64,000 nt of DNA. It comes from Plantibacter sp. PA-3-X8 (GTDB lineage Bacteria > Actinomycetota > Actinomycetes > Actinomycetales > Microbacteriaceae). The notes under the pieces were generated by a model. It saw nothing but the letters and a program-made list of their open reading frames with translations. It ran no database searches and was not told where the DNA came from. The translations under genes and the position numbers were made by a program. Shown here piece by piece: positions 9,107 through 17,931 of the stretch. The stretch covers positions 682,001 to 746,000 of the forward strand of contig NZ_CP033107.1 of NCBI RefSeq assembly GCF_003856975.1, given 5' to 3'. Each line of letters opens with the position of its first letter. Position 1 is the stretch's first letter.

Positions 9107-9421
9107 ATGCTGATCTCGACGATGAACGATGTCCCCGGCCGCCAGGTCACCGAGGTGCTGGGCGAAGTGACCGGCCTCACGGTCCGTGCACGCAACGCGG
9201 GCGTGCAACTCGGCGCCAACTTCAAGGCACTGCTGGGCGGTGAGCTCTCCGGGCTCACCAAGCAGCTCGCTGAGAGCCGCGAGGAGGCGAAGCAGCGACT
9301 CATCGAGGCGGCCACCGCGCTCGGTGCCGACGCGGTACTCGCGATGCGGTTCGACGCGGCCGAGGTCGGCCAGAACTACCAGGAGGTCGTGGCCTACGGC
9401 ACCGCCGTCAAGCTCGGCTGA
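9107..9421 (+). CDS. YbjQ family (UPF0145) protein
   Basis: A 104-residue YbjQ/DUF74-type protein with the family pattern: an N-terminal strand, RARNAGVQLGANFKALLGGEL, a helix with EAKQRLIEAA, then GADAVLAMRFD and a final YGTAVKL strand. The family forms pentamers of unknown function. No ribosome binding site is visible. CAGACT lies exactly 6 nt before the ATG, as in several other genes here, so a leaderless transcript is possible. It stands alone and converges on the ABC operon. Confidence 0.85.
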   Translation: MLISTMNDVPGRQVTEVLGEVTGLTVRARNAGVQLGANFKALLGGELSGLTKQLAESREEAKQRLIEAATALGADAVLAMRFDAAEVGQNYQEVVAYGTAVKLG

Positions 9422-9458
9422 GGTCACAGACCACCGCTTGGCAACAGGAGAAGCGACT

Positions 9459-9496
9459 GAGGGCAGGACCCGAACGCGACGTTCGATCCTGCCCTC
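9459..9496. terminator. Bidirectional hairpin terminator
   Basis: GAGGGCAGGA (9459-9468) pairs perfectly with TCCTGCCCTC (9487-9496) across an 18-base loop, between the ends of the convergent YbjQ gene and the dipeptide transporter ATPase gene. There is no U-run, as is common in high-GC actinobacteria. Confidence 0.65.
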
Positions 9497-9513
9497 GTCC
9501 AGATCTCCTGCTG

Positions 9514-11235
9514 TCAGGCGCGGAGGCGCTTGAGCTCCTCGCGACGGACGGCCTGCTCGGCCGGATCTGGCACGGGGAGAGACGCGAGGAGACGACGCGT
9601 GTAGACGTCGCTCGGCGCACCGAGCACCGCTGAGCCGGGCCCCTCCTCCACGATGTCGCCGCGATACAGCACGACGATACGGTCGGCGAGGATGTCGACG
9701 ACGGCGAGGTCGTGGCTGATGAACAGCGACGCGAACCCGAACTCACGCTGCAGCTCGGCGAAGAGCTCCAGCACGCGGGCCTGCACGGACACGTCGAGCG
9801 CCGAGGTCGGTTCGTCGGCGACCAGCAGTGCCGGTTCGAGCGCCAACGCCCGCGCAAGCGAAGCGCGCTGCCGCTGCCCACCGGACAGCTCGTGCGGGAA
9901 CCGGTCGCCGAACGCCTTCGGCAGCTGGACCGCTTCGAGCAGCTCGTCCACCCGACGCCGGGCCGCCCGTGCGTCGCCGAAGCGGCCGTGCACGATGAGC
10001 GGCTCCGCCACGCACTCGGCGATCGTGAGCAGTGGGTTGAAGCTCGTCGCCGGGTCCTGGAACACGAACCCGATCTCGCGGCGCTTCGGAGCGAACTCCC
10101 GCTCCTTCACCCGGTTCATCTCCACACCGAGCACCGACAGCGAGCCGCCGGTCACCTTGGTGAGCCCGGCGATCGCGCGGCCGATCGTGGTCTTGCCCGA
10201 CCCCGACTCCCCCACCAGGCCGAGGACCTCGCCCGCGTGGATCGTGAAGTCGACGCCCTTGACCGCCCGGAACCCGGCACGACCGAAGCGGCCGGGGTAC
10301 TCGATCTCGAGCCCCTTCGCGACCACCACCGGCTCACCGAGCTGCAGCTGCTTCCCGCGCTCGACCTCGGCGGGCGCGGAGCTCTTGCCACGGCCGACGT
10401 GCGGCACCGACGACAGGAGCTTCTTGGTGTACTCGGCCTTCGGTGAGGAGAACAGCTCCTGGACGGGAGCCTCCTCGACGATGTCGCCCTGGTACATGAC
10501 CACGACGCGGTCGGCGAGGTCGGCGACGACGCCCATGTTGTGCGTGATGAGGACGATGGCCGTCCCGAACTCGTCGCGGCACCGACGCAGGAGGTCGAGG
10601 ATCTCCGCCTGCACCGTGACGTCGAGCGCGGTCGTCGGCTCGTCGGCCACGATCAGTCCGGGGTCGAGCACGAGCGCCATCGCGATCACGATGCGCTGCT
10701 TCTGTCCGCCGGAGAACTGGTGCGGGAAGTAGTCGACCCGCTCCTCCGGCTCCGGGATGCCGACGCGACGCAGGATGTCGATGGCCTTGGCCCGTGCCTC
10801 GGCCTTCGTGTACGACCCGTGCGCGCGGAGACCTTCGGCGATCTGCCACCCCACCTTGTAGACGGGGTTGAGGGCCGTGGACGGCTCCTGGAACACCATC
10901 GCCGCGTCGCTGCCGCGGATGGACCGCAGCTGCTCCGCCGACGCCGTGACGACGTCCTGCTCGGTCGAACCGTCGCGCGAGCGCAGGACGACCGCGCCGG
11001 AGGCCGTGGCCGTCTCCGGGAGCAGACCGAGGATGGTCTTGGCCGTGACCGTCTTGCCCGAGCCGGACTCACCGACGATCGCGACGATCTCGCGCGGTGC
11101 GACCGACAGCGAGATGTCGTTGATCGCCTTCACGGCGCCGGCGTCGGTCGAGAACGAGACCCCGAGGTCGCGGATGCTGACGATGTCCTTGGTGCCGAGG
11201 TCGCGTGGACCGGTGGTCGGCGTCGACTGGCTCAT
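9514..11235 (-). CDS. Dipeptide/oligopeptide ABC transporter, fused double ATPase
   Basis: A 573-residue protein holding two complete ABC ATPase domains, equivalent to DppD and DppF in one chain. Each half has a Walker A (GESGSGKT), a signature (FSGGQKQR in the first, LSGGQRQR in the second) and a Walker B ending in ADEPT. Each half also has the oligopeptide-family C-terminal segment. It powers peptide uptake with the permeases encoded upstream on the same strand, and its start overlaps the permease stop by 4 bp. The second peptide system in this window (24499-29653) keeps the two ATPases separate. Confidence 0.93.
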   Translation of the reverse strand: MSQSTPTTGPRDLGTKDIVSIRDLGVSFSTDAGAVKAINDISLSVAPREIVAIVGESGSGKTVTAKTILGLLPETATASGAVVLRSRDGSTEQDVVTASAEQLRSIRGSDAAMVFQEPSTALNPVYKVGWQIAEGLRAHGSYTKAEARAKAIDILRRVGIPEPEERVDYFPHQFSGGQKQRIVIAMALVLDPGLIVADEPTTALDVTVQAEILDLLRRCRDEFGTAIVLITHNMGVVADLADRVVVMYQGDIVEEAPVQELFSSPKAEYTKKLLSSVPHVGRGKSSAPAEVERGKQLQLGEPVVVAKGLEIEYPGRFGRAGFRAVKGVDFTIHAGEVLGLVGESGSGKTTIGRAIAGLTKVTGGSLSVLGVEMNRVKEREFAPKRREIGFVFQDPATSFNPLLTIAECVAEPLIVHGRFGDARAARRRVDELLEAVQLPKAFGDRFPHELSGGQRQRASLARALALEPALLVADEPTSALDVSVQARVLELFAELQREFGFASLFISHDLAVVDILADRIVVLYRGDIVEEGPGSAVLGAPSDVYTRRLLASLPVPDPAEQAVRREELKRLRA

Positions 11236-12356
11236 GAGCGCTCGTCCTCTCGTCGGTTCTCCAGATCGCTGTCCGCCGCGGCGTCGCTCACGGCTCCCAG
11301 CGACTCGGCGTCCATCATCCCGGCGCCACCGGGGCTGTCGGGCGTGCCACCGGTGGTCGTGATGCTCGACGTCGCAGCGACCGATCCGCTCGACGCGCCG
11401 ACACGACGACGGCTGCGCAGACGCGGGTCGGACAGGTCGTTGAGGCTCTCACCGACGAGCGTGATGCCGAGCACGACGAGGACGATCGCGAGGCCGGGGA
11501 ACAGCGCGGTCCACCAGATCCCGCTCGTGACGTCGGAGACGGACCGGTTGAGGTCGTAGCCCCACTCGGCGGCCGCAGTCGGCTCGATGCCGAACCCGAG
11601 GAAGCCGAGCCCCGCGAGCGTGAGGATGGCCTCGGAGGCGTTGAGGGTGATGATGAGCGGCAGGGTCCGCGTCGCGTTCCGCAGCACGTGACGGAACATG
11701 ATGCGGGAGCTCGACGCACCGATGACCTTCGCCGACTCGACGAACGCCTCGCTCTTGATGCGCACGACCTCGGAGCGGATCACCCGGAAGTACTGCGGGA
11801 TGAAGACCACGGTGATCGAGATCGCGGCGGCGAGGATGCCACCCCAGAGACTCGACTGGCCCCGGCTGATGACGATCGACATGACGATCGCGAGCAGCAG
11901 CGACGGGAAGGCATAGACCGCGTCGCACACGACCACGAGCACGCGGTCGAGCCAGCCACCGAAGTACCCGGCGACGAGCCCGAGCAGGACGCCGATGAAG
12001 ATCGACAGGATGATCGCGGACACGATGACGAAGAGCGCGGTCTGGGCGCCCCAGAGCACCCGGGACAGGACGTCGTACCCACCGACGGTCGTGCCGAGGA
12101 GGTTCGTCGCGTTCGGCGCCTGCTGCGTACCGAACGAACCGTCGTCGCCGCGCAGCTGGTTGTAGCGGTACGGCGCGACGAGCGGCGCGAGGATCGCGAT
12201 GAGCACAAACACGCCCGTGACGACGAGACCGATGACGAGCATCGCCCGCTGCAGCCCGACCGACTGGCGGAACTGCTTGACGACGGGCAGGCGGTCGCGC
12301 AGCGGACGCTTCGCCGGCGCGGTCTGCACGGCGGTGGTGGCTGTCGGAGCACTCAT
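11232..12356 (-). CDS. Peptide ABC transporter permease, DppC type
   Basis: A 374-residue inner-membrane permease. The first membrane segment is near residues 35-60 (AMLVIGLVVTGVFVLIAILA). The N-terminal OppC-like stretch and the TLLGTTVGGYDVLSRV-type loop are clear, and the EAA-type cytoplasmic loop lies around 255-275 (ILTLAGLGFLGFGIEP). A long hydrophilic Ser/Thr/Asp-rich C-terminal tail (about 325-374) is unusual for the family. Two bases separate it from the DppB-type gene, and it overlaps the ATPase gene by 4 bp. Confidence 0.92.
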   Translation of the reverse strand: MSAPTATTAVQTAPAKRPLRDRLPVVKQFRQSVGLQRAMLVIGLVVTGVFVLIAILAPLVAPYRYNQLRGDDGSFGTQQAPNATNLLGTTVGGYDVLSRVLWGAQTALFVIVSAIILSIFIGVLLGLVAGYFGGWLDRVLVVVCDAVYAFPSLLLAIVMSIVISRGQSSLWGGILAAAISITVVFIPQYFRVIRSEVVRIKSEAFVESAKVIGASSSRIMFRHVLRNATRTLPLIITLNASEAILTLAGLGFLGFGIEPTAAAEWGYDLNRSVSDVTSGIWWTALFPGLAIVLVVLGITLVGESLNDLSDPRLRSRRRVGASSGSVAATSSITTTGGTPDSPGGAGMMDAESLGAVSDAAADSDLENRREDERS

Positions 12357-12358
12357 GC

Positions 12359-13432
12359 TCAGTACCTCACCCTCGGGTCGATGATCGCCGCGATGATGTC
12401 GACGATGAAGTTGGTCAGGGCGACGATGACGGCCAGCAGCGCGACGATCCCCTGGACGGCGACGAAGTCACGCGCCTTCAGGTACTCGCTCAGCATGAAG
12501 CCGAGGCCCTTCCATTCGAACGTCGTCTCGGTGAGGACCGCGCCCGCGAGGAGGAGCGCGATCTGCAGGCCGATGACCGTGATGATCGGGATGAGCGCCG
12601 GACGATAGGCGTGCTTCGTCACGAGCCGGAACTCGCTGACGCCGCGCGACCGGGCCGCGTCGACGTAGCCGGAACCGAGCGTGCCGATGACGTTGGTGCG
12701 GACCAGCCGCAGGAACACGCCCGCCGTCAGCAGGCCGAGGGCGATCGCCGGGAGCACCGCGTGGGCGAGGACGTCGCTGATCGCCGTCGGGTCGCCGAGG
12801 CGGATCGCGTCGATCAGGTAGATGCCGGACGGGTTGGAGATGGTCTGGAGGGTCAGCTCGGTGCCGGTGCTGGCTCGACCGGCGACCGGGAGGATCCCGA
12901 GCCAGACGGAGAAGACGAGCTTGAGCAGCAGGCCGGCGAAGAACACCGGGGTGGCGTAGCTGAGGATGGCGAAGACGCGGAGGCCCGCGTCCTGCCAGCG
13001 GTCGCGGCGGGCCGCGGCGAGCATGCCGAGCGGGATGCCGACGATGAACGCGACGATGAGGGCGTAGATCGCGAGTTCGAGGGTCGCGGAGCCGTACGTG
13101 AGGAGGACCTCGATGACCGGCCGGTTGTCGGAGATCGTCGTGCCGAAGTTGCCGACGGCGATCTGCCCGAGGAACTCGAAGTACTGGACGAAGAGCGGCC
13201 GGTCGTAGCCGGCGGCGCTGATGCGTTCCGCGAGCTGATCGGCCGGGAGGCGGCCTCCGAGCGCCGCGGTGATCGGGTCACCGGTCAGGCGCATCAGGAA
13301 GAAGACCATGGTGACGAGGATGAACACCGTCGGGATGATCAGCAGGAAGCGGATGACGAGGTACCGCCAGAGTCCGCCACCTCCGGAACGTCTGGCCGCC
13401 TTGGGGGGTGGGGTTGCGACAGCTGCCGTCAT
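12359..13432 (-). CDS. Peptide ABC transporter permease, DppB type
   Basis: A 357-residue permease with the first transmembrane segment at about 26-48 (YLVIRFLLIIPTVFILVTMV) followed by the DppB periplasmic domain. The EAA loop is around DAARSRGVSEFRLVTKH, and the C-terminus is the family-typical IIAAIIDPRVRY. The start at 13432 is chosen because CGAGGAGGA stands about 9 nt upstream; an in-frame extension to 13504 lacks this support and covers the intergenic hairpin. It pairs with the DppC-type subunit. Confidence 0.92.
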   Translation of the reverse strand: MTAAVATPPPKAARRSGGGGLWRYLVIRFLLIIPTVFILVTMVFFLMRLTGDPITAALGGRLPADQLAERISAAGYDRPLFVQYFEFLGQIAVGNFGTTISDNRPVIEVLLTYGSATLELAIYALIVAFIVGIPLGMLAAARRDRWQDAGLRVFAILSYATPVFFAGLLLKLVFSVWLGILPVAGRASTGTELTLQTISNPSGIYLIDAIRLGDPTAISDVLAHAVLPAIALGLLTAGVFLRLVRTNVIGTLGSGYVDAARSRGVSEFRLVTKHAYRPALIPIITVIGLQIALLLAGAVLTETTFEWKGLGFMLSEYLKARDFVAVQGIVALLAVIVALTNFIVDIIAAIIDPRVRY

Positions 13433-13478
13433 TGCAGTGGATCCTCCTCGATCACCGACTCGGTAGAGCCCGGACAGA

Positions 13479-13512
13479 CGATCGGGGCGGCTCTGTGGAG
13501 CCACCCCGATCG
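13479..13512. terminator. Intra-operon hairpin between binding protein and permease genes
   Basis: CGATCGGGGCGGCTC (13479-13493) and GAGCCACCCCGATCG (13498-13512) form a 15-bp stem with one mismatch and a 4-base loop. It lies in the 124-base gap between the binding protein and the first permease. Such hairpins often stabilise the binding-protein transcript or partly stop transcription, giving more binding protein than transporter. Confidence 0.65.
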
Positions 13513-13556
13513 CGACGTCCGACTCACCATAGTCGGATATCAGTTGGTCAGGCTAC

Positions 13557-15185
13557 TCAGCCCTTGGTGATGGGTGCGTAGCGGAACTTGAACGACGCGT
13601 CGAGGACGGTGCCCTCGATGTCCTTGCCGACGACCGCCACCTGAGCGCCCTGGAGCAGCGGGATGGTCGACAGGTCGGCCGCCTCCGTGTCCTGGATCTG
13701 CTCGATGAGCTTCGTCCGCGCATCGGCGTCCGTCGTCGAGCGCTGCTCGTTGATCAGATCGTTGACGGCCGGGTTGTCGTAGTGGTTCGCGAGGAAGTTG
13801 TCCGTGGCGAAGAACGGCGACAGGTAGTTGTCGGCGTCGGAGTAGTCCGGGAACCAACCCAGCTGGTAGGCCGGGTAGACGTCCGTCGTGCGGTCCTTCG
13901 AGTACTGCACCCACTCGGTCTGCTGCAGGTTGACGGTGAACAGGCCGTCGGCCTCGAGCTGGTCCTTGATGAGCGCGTACTCGTCGCCGGAGCCGGAACC
14001 GTAGTGGTCACCGTTGTACTGGAGGTTGAGCGCGACCGGAACGGTCACACCGGCTGCCTCGAGCGTCTCCTTGGCCTTCGCGGCGTCCGGGCCGCCGTCG
14101 CCGTCGCCGTAGAGGCCCTTGAGGGACTCGGTGGCACCGGTCAGGCCGGCGGGCACGTAGGAGTAGAGCGGCGTGTAGGTGTCTTTGTAGACGTCCTTGG
14201 CGATCGCAGCGCGGTCGATCAAGTCGGCAGCGGCCTGGCGGACGGCGAGCGCCTTCGCGGCGTCGGCGTCAGCGGTGGTCGCTCCGTAGGGCATCGTGTC
14301 GAAGTTGAAGACGAAGTAGCGGATCTCGCCACCGGGGCCGTCGACGACCTTGACGTTCTTGTCCTTCTTCAGGTCTTCGATGTCGGTCGCGGAGAGGCTG
14401 CGCGACGCGACGTCGATGTTGCCCTGCTTGACGTCGAGCTTCAGGTTGGACTCGTCGGTGTAGTACTTCACGTTGACGGTGTCGTTCTTCGCCTCGCCGA
14501 GGAGGCCCTGGTAGTCGGCGTACTTCTTGTACGAGATGAGCTCGTTGAACTTGTAGCTGTCGATCGTGTACTGACCGGCGAACGCCTTGCCCTTGACGAT
14601 GTCGTTGTCAGGCGTGAGCTCGGTGGCGGAGAAGACGTCCTCGTCGACGATCGGACCGACGGGGCTCGAGAGCACCTGCGGGAAGGTCTGGTCGTTCTCG
14701 GTCTTCAGCGTGAAGACGACGGTGAGGTCGTCGGGCGCATCGGTCTTCTCGAGGTTGCCGAGGAGCGACGACGGGCCGTTGTCGTCGGCGATGGCGAGCT
14801 GACGGTCGAAGCTGAACTTCACGTCGGACGAGGTGAGGTCGTTGCCGTTGGCCCACTTGAGGCCCTTCTTGAGCTTCACCGTGTACTCGGTCGGCGAGGT
14901 GAACTCGGCCGACTCGGCGATGTCGGGCTCGACGTCCGGGCTGTTGTACGGCGTGTTCAGGAGGAAGGGGTAGACCTGGTTCATGACGGCGAAGGAGCCG
15001 TTGTCGTAGGATCCGGCCGGGTCGAGCGTCGTGACCTTGTCGGTCGTGCCGATGACGATCGTGCCGCTGGCACCGCTGCTGGAGCCGCTGCCACCGGCGG
15101 CGCAGCCGGCGAGGGCGAGGGCGGTGATGGACAGACCCGCGAGCGCGACGGCGCTCTTCCGGAATCCACTACGTGGGGATGACAT
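13557..15185 (-). CDS. Peptide ABC transporter substrate-binding lipoprotein (family 5)
   Basis: A 542-residue lipoprotein. The N-terminus has Arg/Lys, a hydrophobic stretch and a lipobox ending LALAGC, followed by a Gly/Ser linker. The body has the SBP family 5 features: TTDKVTTLDPAGSYDNG, a VKLKKGLKWANG-type strand and FSFDRQL-like regions. ATG at 15185 is preferred to the ATG at 15200 because GAGG stands at good spacing before it and nothing suitable precedes the earlier one. It captures peptides outside the membrane and feeds the DppBC-type permeases downstream. Confidence 0.92.
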   Translation of the reverse strand: MSSPRSGFRKSAVALAGLSITALALAGCAAGGSGSSSGASGTIVIGTTDKVTTLDPAGSYDNGSFAVMNQVYPFLLNTPYNSPDVEPDIAESAEFTSPTEYTVKLKKGLKWANGNDLTSSDVKFSFDRQLAIADDNGPSSLLGNLEKTDAPDDLTVVFTLKTENDQTFPQVLSSPVGPIVDEDVFSATELTPDNDIVKGKAFAGQYTIDSYKFNELISYKKYADYQGLLGEAKNDTVNVKYYTDESNLKLDVKQGNIDVASRSLSATDIEDLKKDKNVKVVDGPGGEIRYFVFNFDTMPYGATTADADAAKALAVRQAAADLIDRAAIAKDVYKDTYTPLYSYVPAGLTGATESLKGLYGDGDGGPDAAKAKETLEAAGVTVPVALNLQYNGDHYGSGSGDEYALIKDQLEADGLFTVNLQQTEWVQYSKDRTTDVYPAYQLGWFPDYSDADNYLSPFFATDNFLANHYDNPAVNDLINEQRSTTDADARTKLIEQIQDTEAADLSTIPLLQGAQVAVVGKDIEGTVLDASFKFRYAPITKG

Positions 15186-15245
15186 TGATGTCGACCTCAT
15201 TTTCTGTGTGTGAGAGACGGCACGGCTGTGTGCAGGTTCTTCGCA

Positions 15246-15270
15246 CGTGCTTGTAGAGGATTACAGCACG
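15246..15270. promoter_or_regulatory. Short inverted repeat upstream of the dipeptide operon
   Basis: CGTGCT (15246-15251) and AGCACG (15265-15270) are inverted, about 60 bases upstream of the binding protein start, inside the AT-richer stretch 15186-15427 that must hold the operon promoter. A regulator site is possible. I cannot place -35 and -10 boxes with confidence. Nothing else is seen in this gap. Confidence 0.25.
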
Positions 15271-15427
15271 CTCCGAACAAATCACTCAAACCGAGAAGGC
15301 TTCCGGTGCAGATTCGTTACGAGCACGAAACGTGCGCGAGCGACATCTGTAGCGCAATGACCGCGCGTTTCGTCCGGTTCGGACGCTACCGAGATCCCGC
15401 GCCCGACAGACGCACAGCCGGGGTCGG

Positions 15428-16447
15428 TCAGTACCCGCGCTCGGCGTCGAACCGGTTCAGCAGTGGTTCGCCTGCGCGGTAACGGGCGAGGTTCTCGATG
15501 AACAGTGCCGTGAGTGTCGCGTTCTCGCTCTCGACCGTGGACGCCGAGTGGGGCGAGATGAGCACGTTGTCGAGGTCCCAGAGCGGTGAGTCCGAGGGCA
15601 GCGGCTCCTCGCGGAAGACGTCGAGCGCCGCGCCACCCAGCTTGCCCGAGCGGAGCGCCTCGATCAGCGCGTCCTCGTCGACGACCTGCCCACGGGAGAT
15701 GTTGACGATGGCGGCGCCGTCGCGCAGGAGCGCGATCCGGTCGGCGCCGATGAGGTTCTCGGTCTCGGGCGTGAGCGCCGTGCAGAGCACGAGCACGTCG
15801 GTGCCCGGCAGCACCTCGTCGAGCCGGTCCACATCGCTCAGCTCGACGCCGTCGGGGAGCTCATAGGTGCCGCCGACCCGACCCACCGCGGTCACCCGTG
15901 CGCCGATGGTGTCGAAGGTCCGCACCACGTTCGACCCCATGCCGCCGACGCCGACGACGGTGACGCGCATCCCGGCCAACTGTCTGGTCGTGTATCGCTC
16001 GAACCGGCGCTCCCGCTGCCGGCGCTGGAGGAACGGAACACCCTTCACGACGAAGAGCGCACCGGTGAGGGCGAACTCGGCGAGTGGGACGGCATGCACG
16101 CCACCTGCCGTCGTGACGGTGATGCCGCTGCGGTCGAGTCCGGTGCGACGCATGAACGCACCGATGCCGGCGCTCGTCGCCTGGATCCATCTCAGGTTCG
16201 GGGCGCGCTGCGGGAGCGCGGCCGGGTCCTGCCAGTCGAAGTCGAACGCGACGTCCGCCCGGGCGAGCATGTCCTCCCACCGCTGCTGGTCCGCTGCGGA
16301 CAGCTCGGGTGACGGCCCGCGGTGATCGGCGACGTACTGCGGGACCGCGACGAGCGTCGGGTCGTACAGCACCTCGACATCGGGGAGGGAGGCGCTGATC
16401 GCCTCGACGTGCTCAGGCTCGAGGTGGCTCGCGATGAGGATCCGCAT
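15428..16447 (-). CDS. NAD(P)-dependent D-2-hydroxyacid dehydrogenase
   Basis: A 339-residue dehydrogenase of the D-isomer-specific 2-hydroxyacid family. The Rossmann motif GVGGMGS is near residue 165, and the catalytic set is present: Arg in NISRGQVVDE, Glu in FREEPLP and His in ISPHSAS. It likely reduces a 2-keto acid or oxidises the matching D-hydroxyacid; the substrate is unknown. It lies 38 bases downstream of the orphan sugar-type binding protein on the same strand, so the two may be co-transcribed. A perfect 17-bp palindrome overlaps its start codon. Confidence 0.88.
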   Translation of the reverse strand: MRILIASHLEPEHVEAISASLPDVEVLYDPTLVAVPQYVADHRGPSPELSAADQQRWEDMLARADVAFDFDWQDPAALPQRAPNLRWIQATSAGIGAFMRRTGLDRSGITVTTAGGVHAVPLAEFALTGALFVVKGVPFLQRRQRERRFERYTTRQLAGMRVTVVGVGGMGSNVVRTFDTIGARVTAVGRVGGTYELPDGVELSDVDRLDEVLPGTDVLVLCTALTPETENLIGADRIALLRDGAAIVNISRGQVVDEDALIEALRSGKLGGAALDVFREEPLPSDSPLWDLDNVLISPHSASTVESENATLTALFIENLARYRAGEPLLNRFDAERGY

Positions 16448-16461
16448 GATGGTCCATCATG
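16445..16461. promoter_or_regulatory. Perfect 17-bp palindrome over the start of the hydroxyacid dehydrogenase gene
   Basis: CATGATGGTCCATCATG is symmetric about base 16453. Its left end is the ATG start codon of the dehydrogenase on the minus strand. The size and central TGG-n-CCA suggest a dimeric regulator of GntR type, but no regulator gene is adjacent. A role in translation initiation is another option. Confidence 0.45.
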
Positions 16462-16485
16462 CCCTGCGATGCCCTGCGCCCGGGG

Positions 16486-17802
16486 TCAGTCGTTGATGGC
16501 GGCGTTGGCCGCCTCCTGCGCCTTCTTGAGGCCGTCGGCGACGGGCGTCGTGCCGGCGAAGATCTCCTTGAAGATCGGGTCGTAGGCGGCGAGTCCCTTC
16601 GCGTACCCGGCACCCGTCGGCGGCGCGATGGTCTTCGCGTCGTCGGCGATCACGTCGAAGAAGGGCTGCACGTCGACGTCCTGGCCCTTCCAGTAATCGA
16701 AGTACTGCTTCTGGGCCGCGGTGACGGCGGGGACCGCCGAGCCGGACGAACCGACGGGAGCGTTGCCCTCGGTGCTGCCCAACCAGGCGAGCACCTTCTT
16801 CACCTGGTCGGGGTGCTTCGTGGCCGCGTTGCCCGCTGCGGCGATCCCGTTCGTGACGCTGACCTTGCCCGCAGGGCCGGCAGGGAGCTCGGCGACACCC
16901 CAGCGGAAGTCGGCACCGTCGTGCACGGCCTTCAGGCTGTAGAGCCCCGACTGGAACATCGCGACCTTGCCCTGGAGGAAGGCGTCGCGGGAGAAGTCAC
17001 CGTCGGCGTTCGTGGAGGCGGCCGGTGGGGCGACCTTGGCGCCGTTGATCGCGTTGACGAGGTAGCTCACGGACTCGCTCGTCTTCGGGTCGTTGAACGC
17101 GAAGTCGTCGCCGTCCTGGTACTTCCCGCCGTTCGAGCCGATGAACGGGAGGAGCACGGCCTGCAGGTCGTACCCGAGGCCGGTGCCGTAGGTCGCGGGC
17201 GCCGCCGGGTTGAAGCCGGGCTGGTCGGCCGAGACCCCGGCCGCGTCCTTCGTCAGCTTCTTCGCCAGGGGCAGGAACGTGTCCTTCGTCGCGTCGGGCG
17301 ACCAGGTCGCGTCCTCGAGCTCGGCGGGCTTCACGCCGGCCGCGTCGAGGAGGTCGGCGTTGTAGTAGACCGCGATGCCGGCGTCGGACAGCTGCGGGAC
17401 GGCCCAGAGCTTGTCGTTCCGGGTGAACTGGCTGACCACGCTCGGTGCCCAGTCCTTCGAGGCGTCCTTGCCGAGCGTCTGCCCGACGTCGAGGACGCTC
17501 CCGCTGTCCGCGTACCCGGCGAGGTAGGAGTTGTTCAACCAGAAGACGTCGGGAGCGGTGTCCGCCGCGACGTCGGTGCGGAGCTTCGTCCAGTAGTCGG
17601 CCCACTCGACGACGTCGACGCGGACGCGGATGTCGGGGTTCTCGCGCTCGAAGGCGGCGAATGAGGTCTCATAGGCGTCGGCGACGGCGGCATCCCAGAC
17701 GCGCACCGTGACCGTCGTGCGCTCCGTGGATCCGGCGGCGCAACCGCTCAGCATCAGGGCGGAGGCGGCCGCGATCGCGAGGGCGGCGTGGCGCTTGAGC
17801 AT
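16486..17802 (-). CDS. Extracellular solute-binding lipoprotein, family 1 (sugar type)
   Basis: A 438-residue lipoprotein: the N-terminus MLKRHAALAIAAASAL leads to the lipobox LSGC near residue 20. The body has the SBP family 1 pattern: VRVWDAAVADAYETSFAAFE, then DVVEWADYWTKLRTDVAAD and APDVFWLNN. GAAGGA at normal spacing supports the ATG. Family 1 proteins bring sugars or sugar derivatives to carbohydrate ABC permeases. No permease or ATPase lies beside it, so its partners are elsewhere or it is a spare receptor. The D-2-hydroxyacid dehydrogenase follows it. Confidence 0.9.
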   Translation of the reverse strand: MLKRHAALAIAAASALMLSGCAAGSTERTTVTVRVWDAAVADAYETSFAAFERENPDIRVRVDVVEWADYWTKLRTDVAADTAPDVFWLNNSYLAGYADSGSVLDVGQTLGKDASKDWAPSVVSQFTRNDKLWAVPQLSDAGIAVYYNADLLDAAGVKPAELEDATWSPDATKDTFLPLAKKLTKDAAGVSADQPGFNPAAPATYGTGLGYDLQAVLLPFIGSNGGKYQDGDDFAFNDPKTSESVSYLVNAINGAKVAPPAASTNADGDFSRDAFLQGKVAMFQSGLYSLKAVHDGADFRWGVAELPAGPAGKVSVTNGIAAAGNAATKHPDQVKKVLAWLGSTEGNAPVGSSGSAVPAVTAAQKQYFDYWKGQDVDVQPFFDVIADDAKTIAPPTGAGYAKGLAAYDPIFKEIFAGTTPVADGLKKAQEAANAAIND

Positions 17803-17853
17803 GAGAATCCTTCGTTCCGTGAACCTCAGGGAGGCTAGCAGTTCAGTCTGAAC

Positions 17854-17920
17854 GCCCGCGAGCTGTCAGAAACGGCCAGTGTGACGCCGTCTGACTGTGC
17901 GTTTGTGACAGTTCGCGGGC
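17854..17920. repeat. Intergenic inverted repeat, family A, copy 2
   Basis: GCCCGCGAGCTGTCA (17854-17868) and TGACAGTTCGCGGGC (17906-17920) are inverted with one mismatch and a spacer of about 37 bases. The arm is the same as at 7027-7090. Here it lies between two minus-strand genes, downstream of the CCA enzyme's neighbour and upstream of the sugar-type binding protein. A plain terminator for convergent genes therefore does not explain both copies. Confidence 0.6.
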
Positions 17921-17931
17921 AGGTGGGGCTG

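Noticed and set aside
13782..15182. A 466-codon plus-strand frame opposite the peptide-binding protein gene
   Set aside because: Val/Gly/Glu/Asp-rich low-complexity antisense of a real lipoprotein gene with clear family features.
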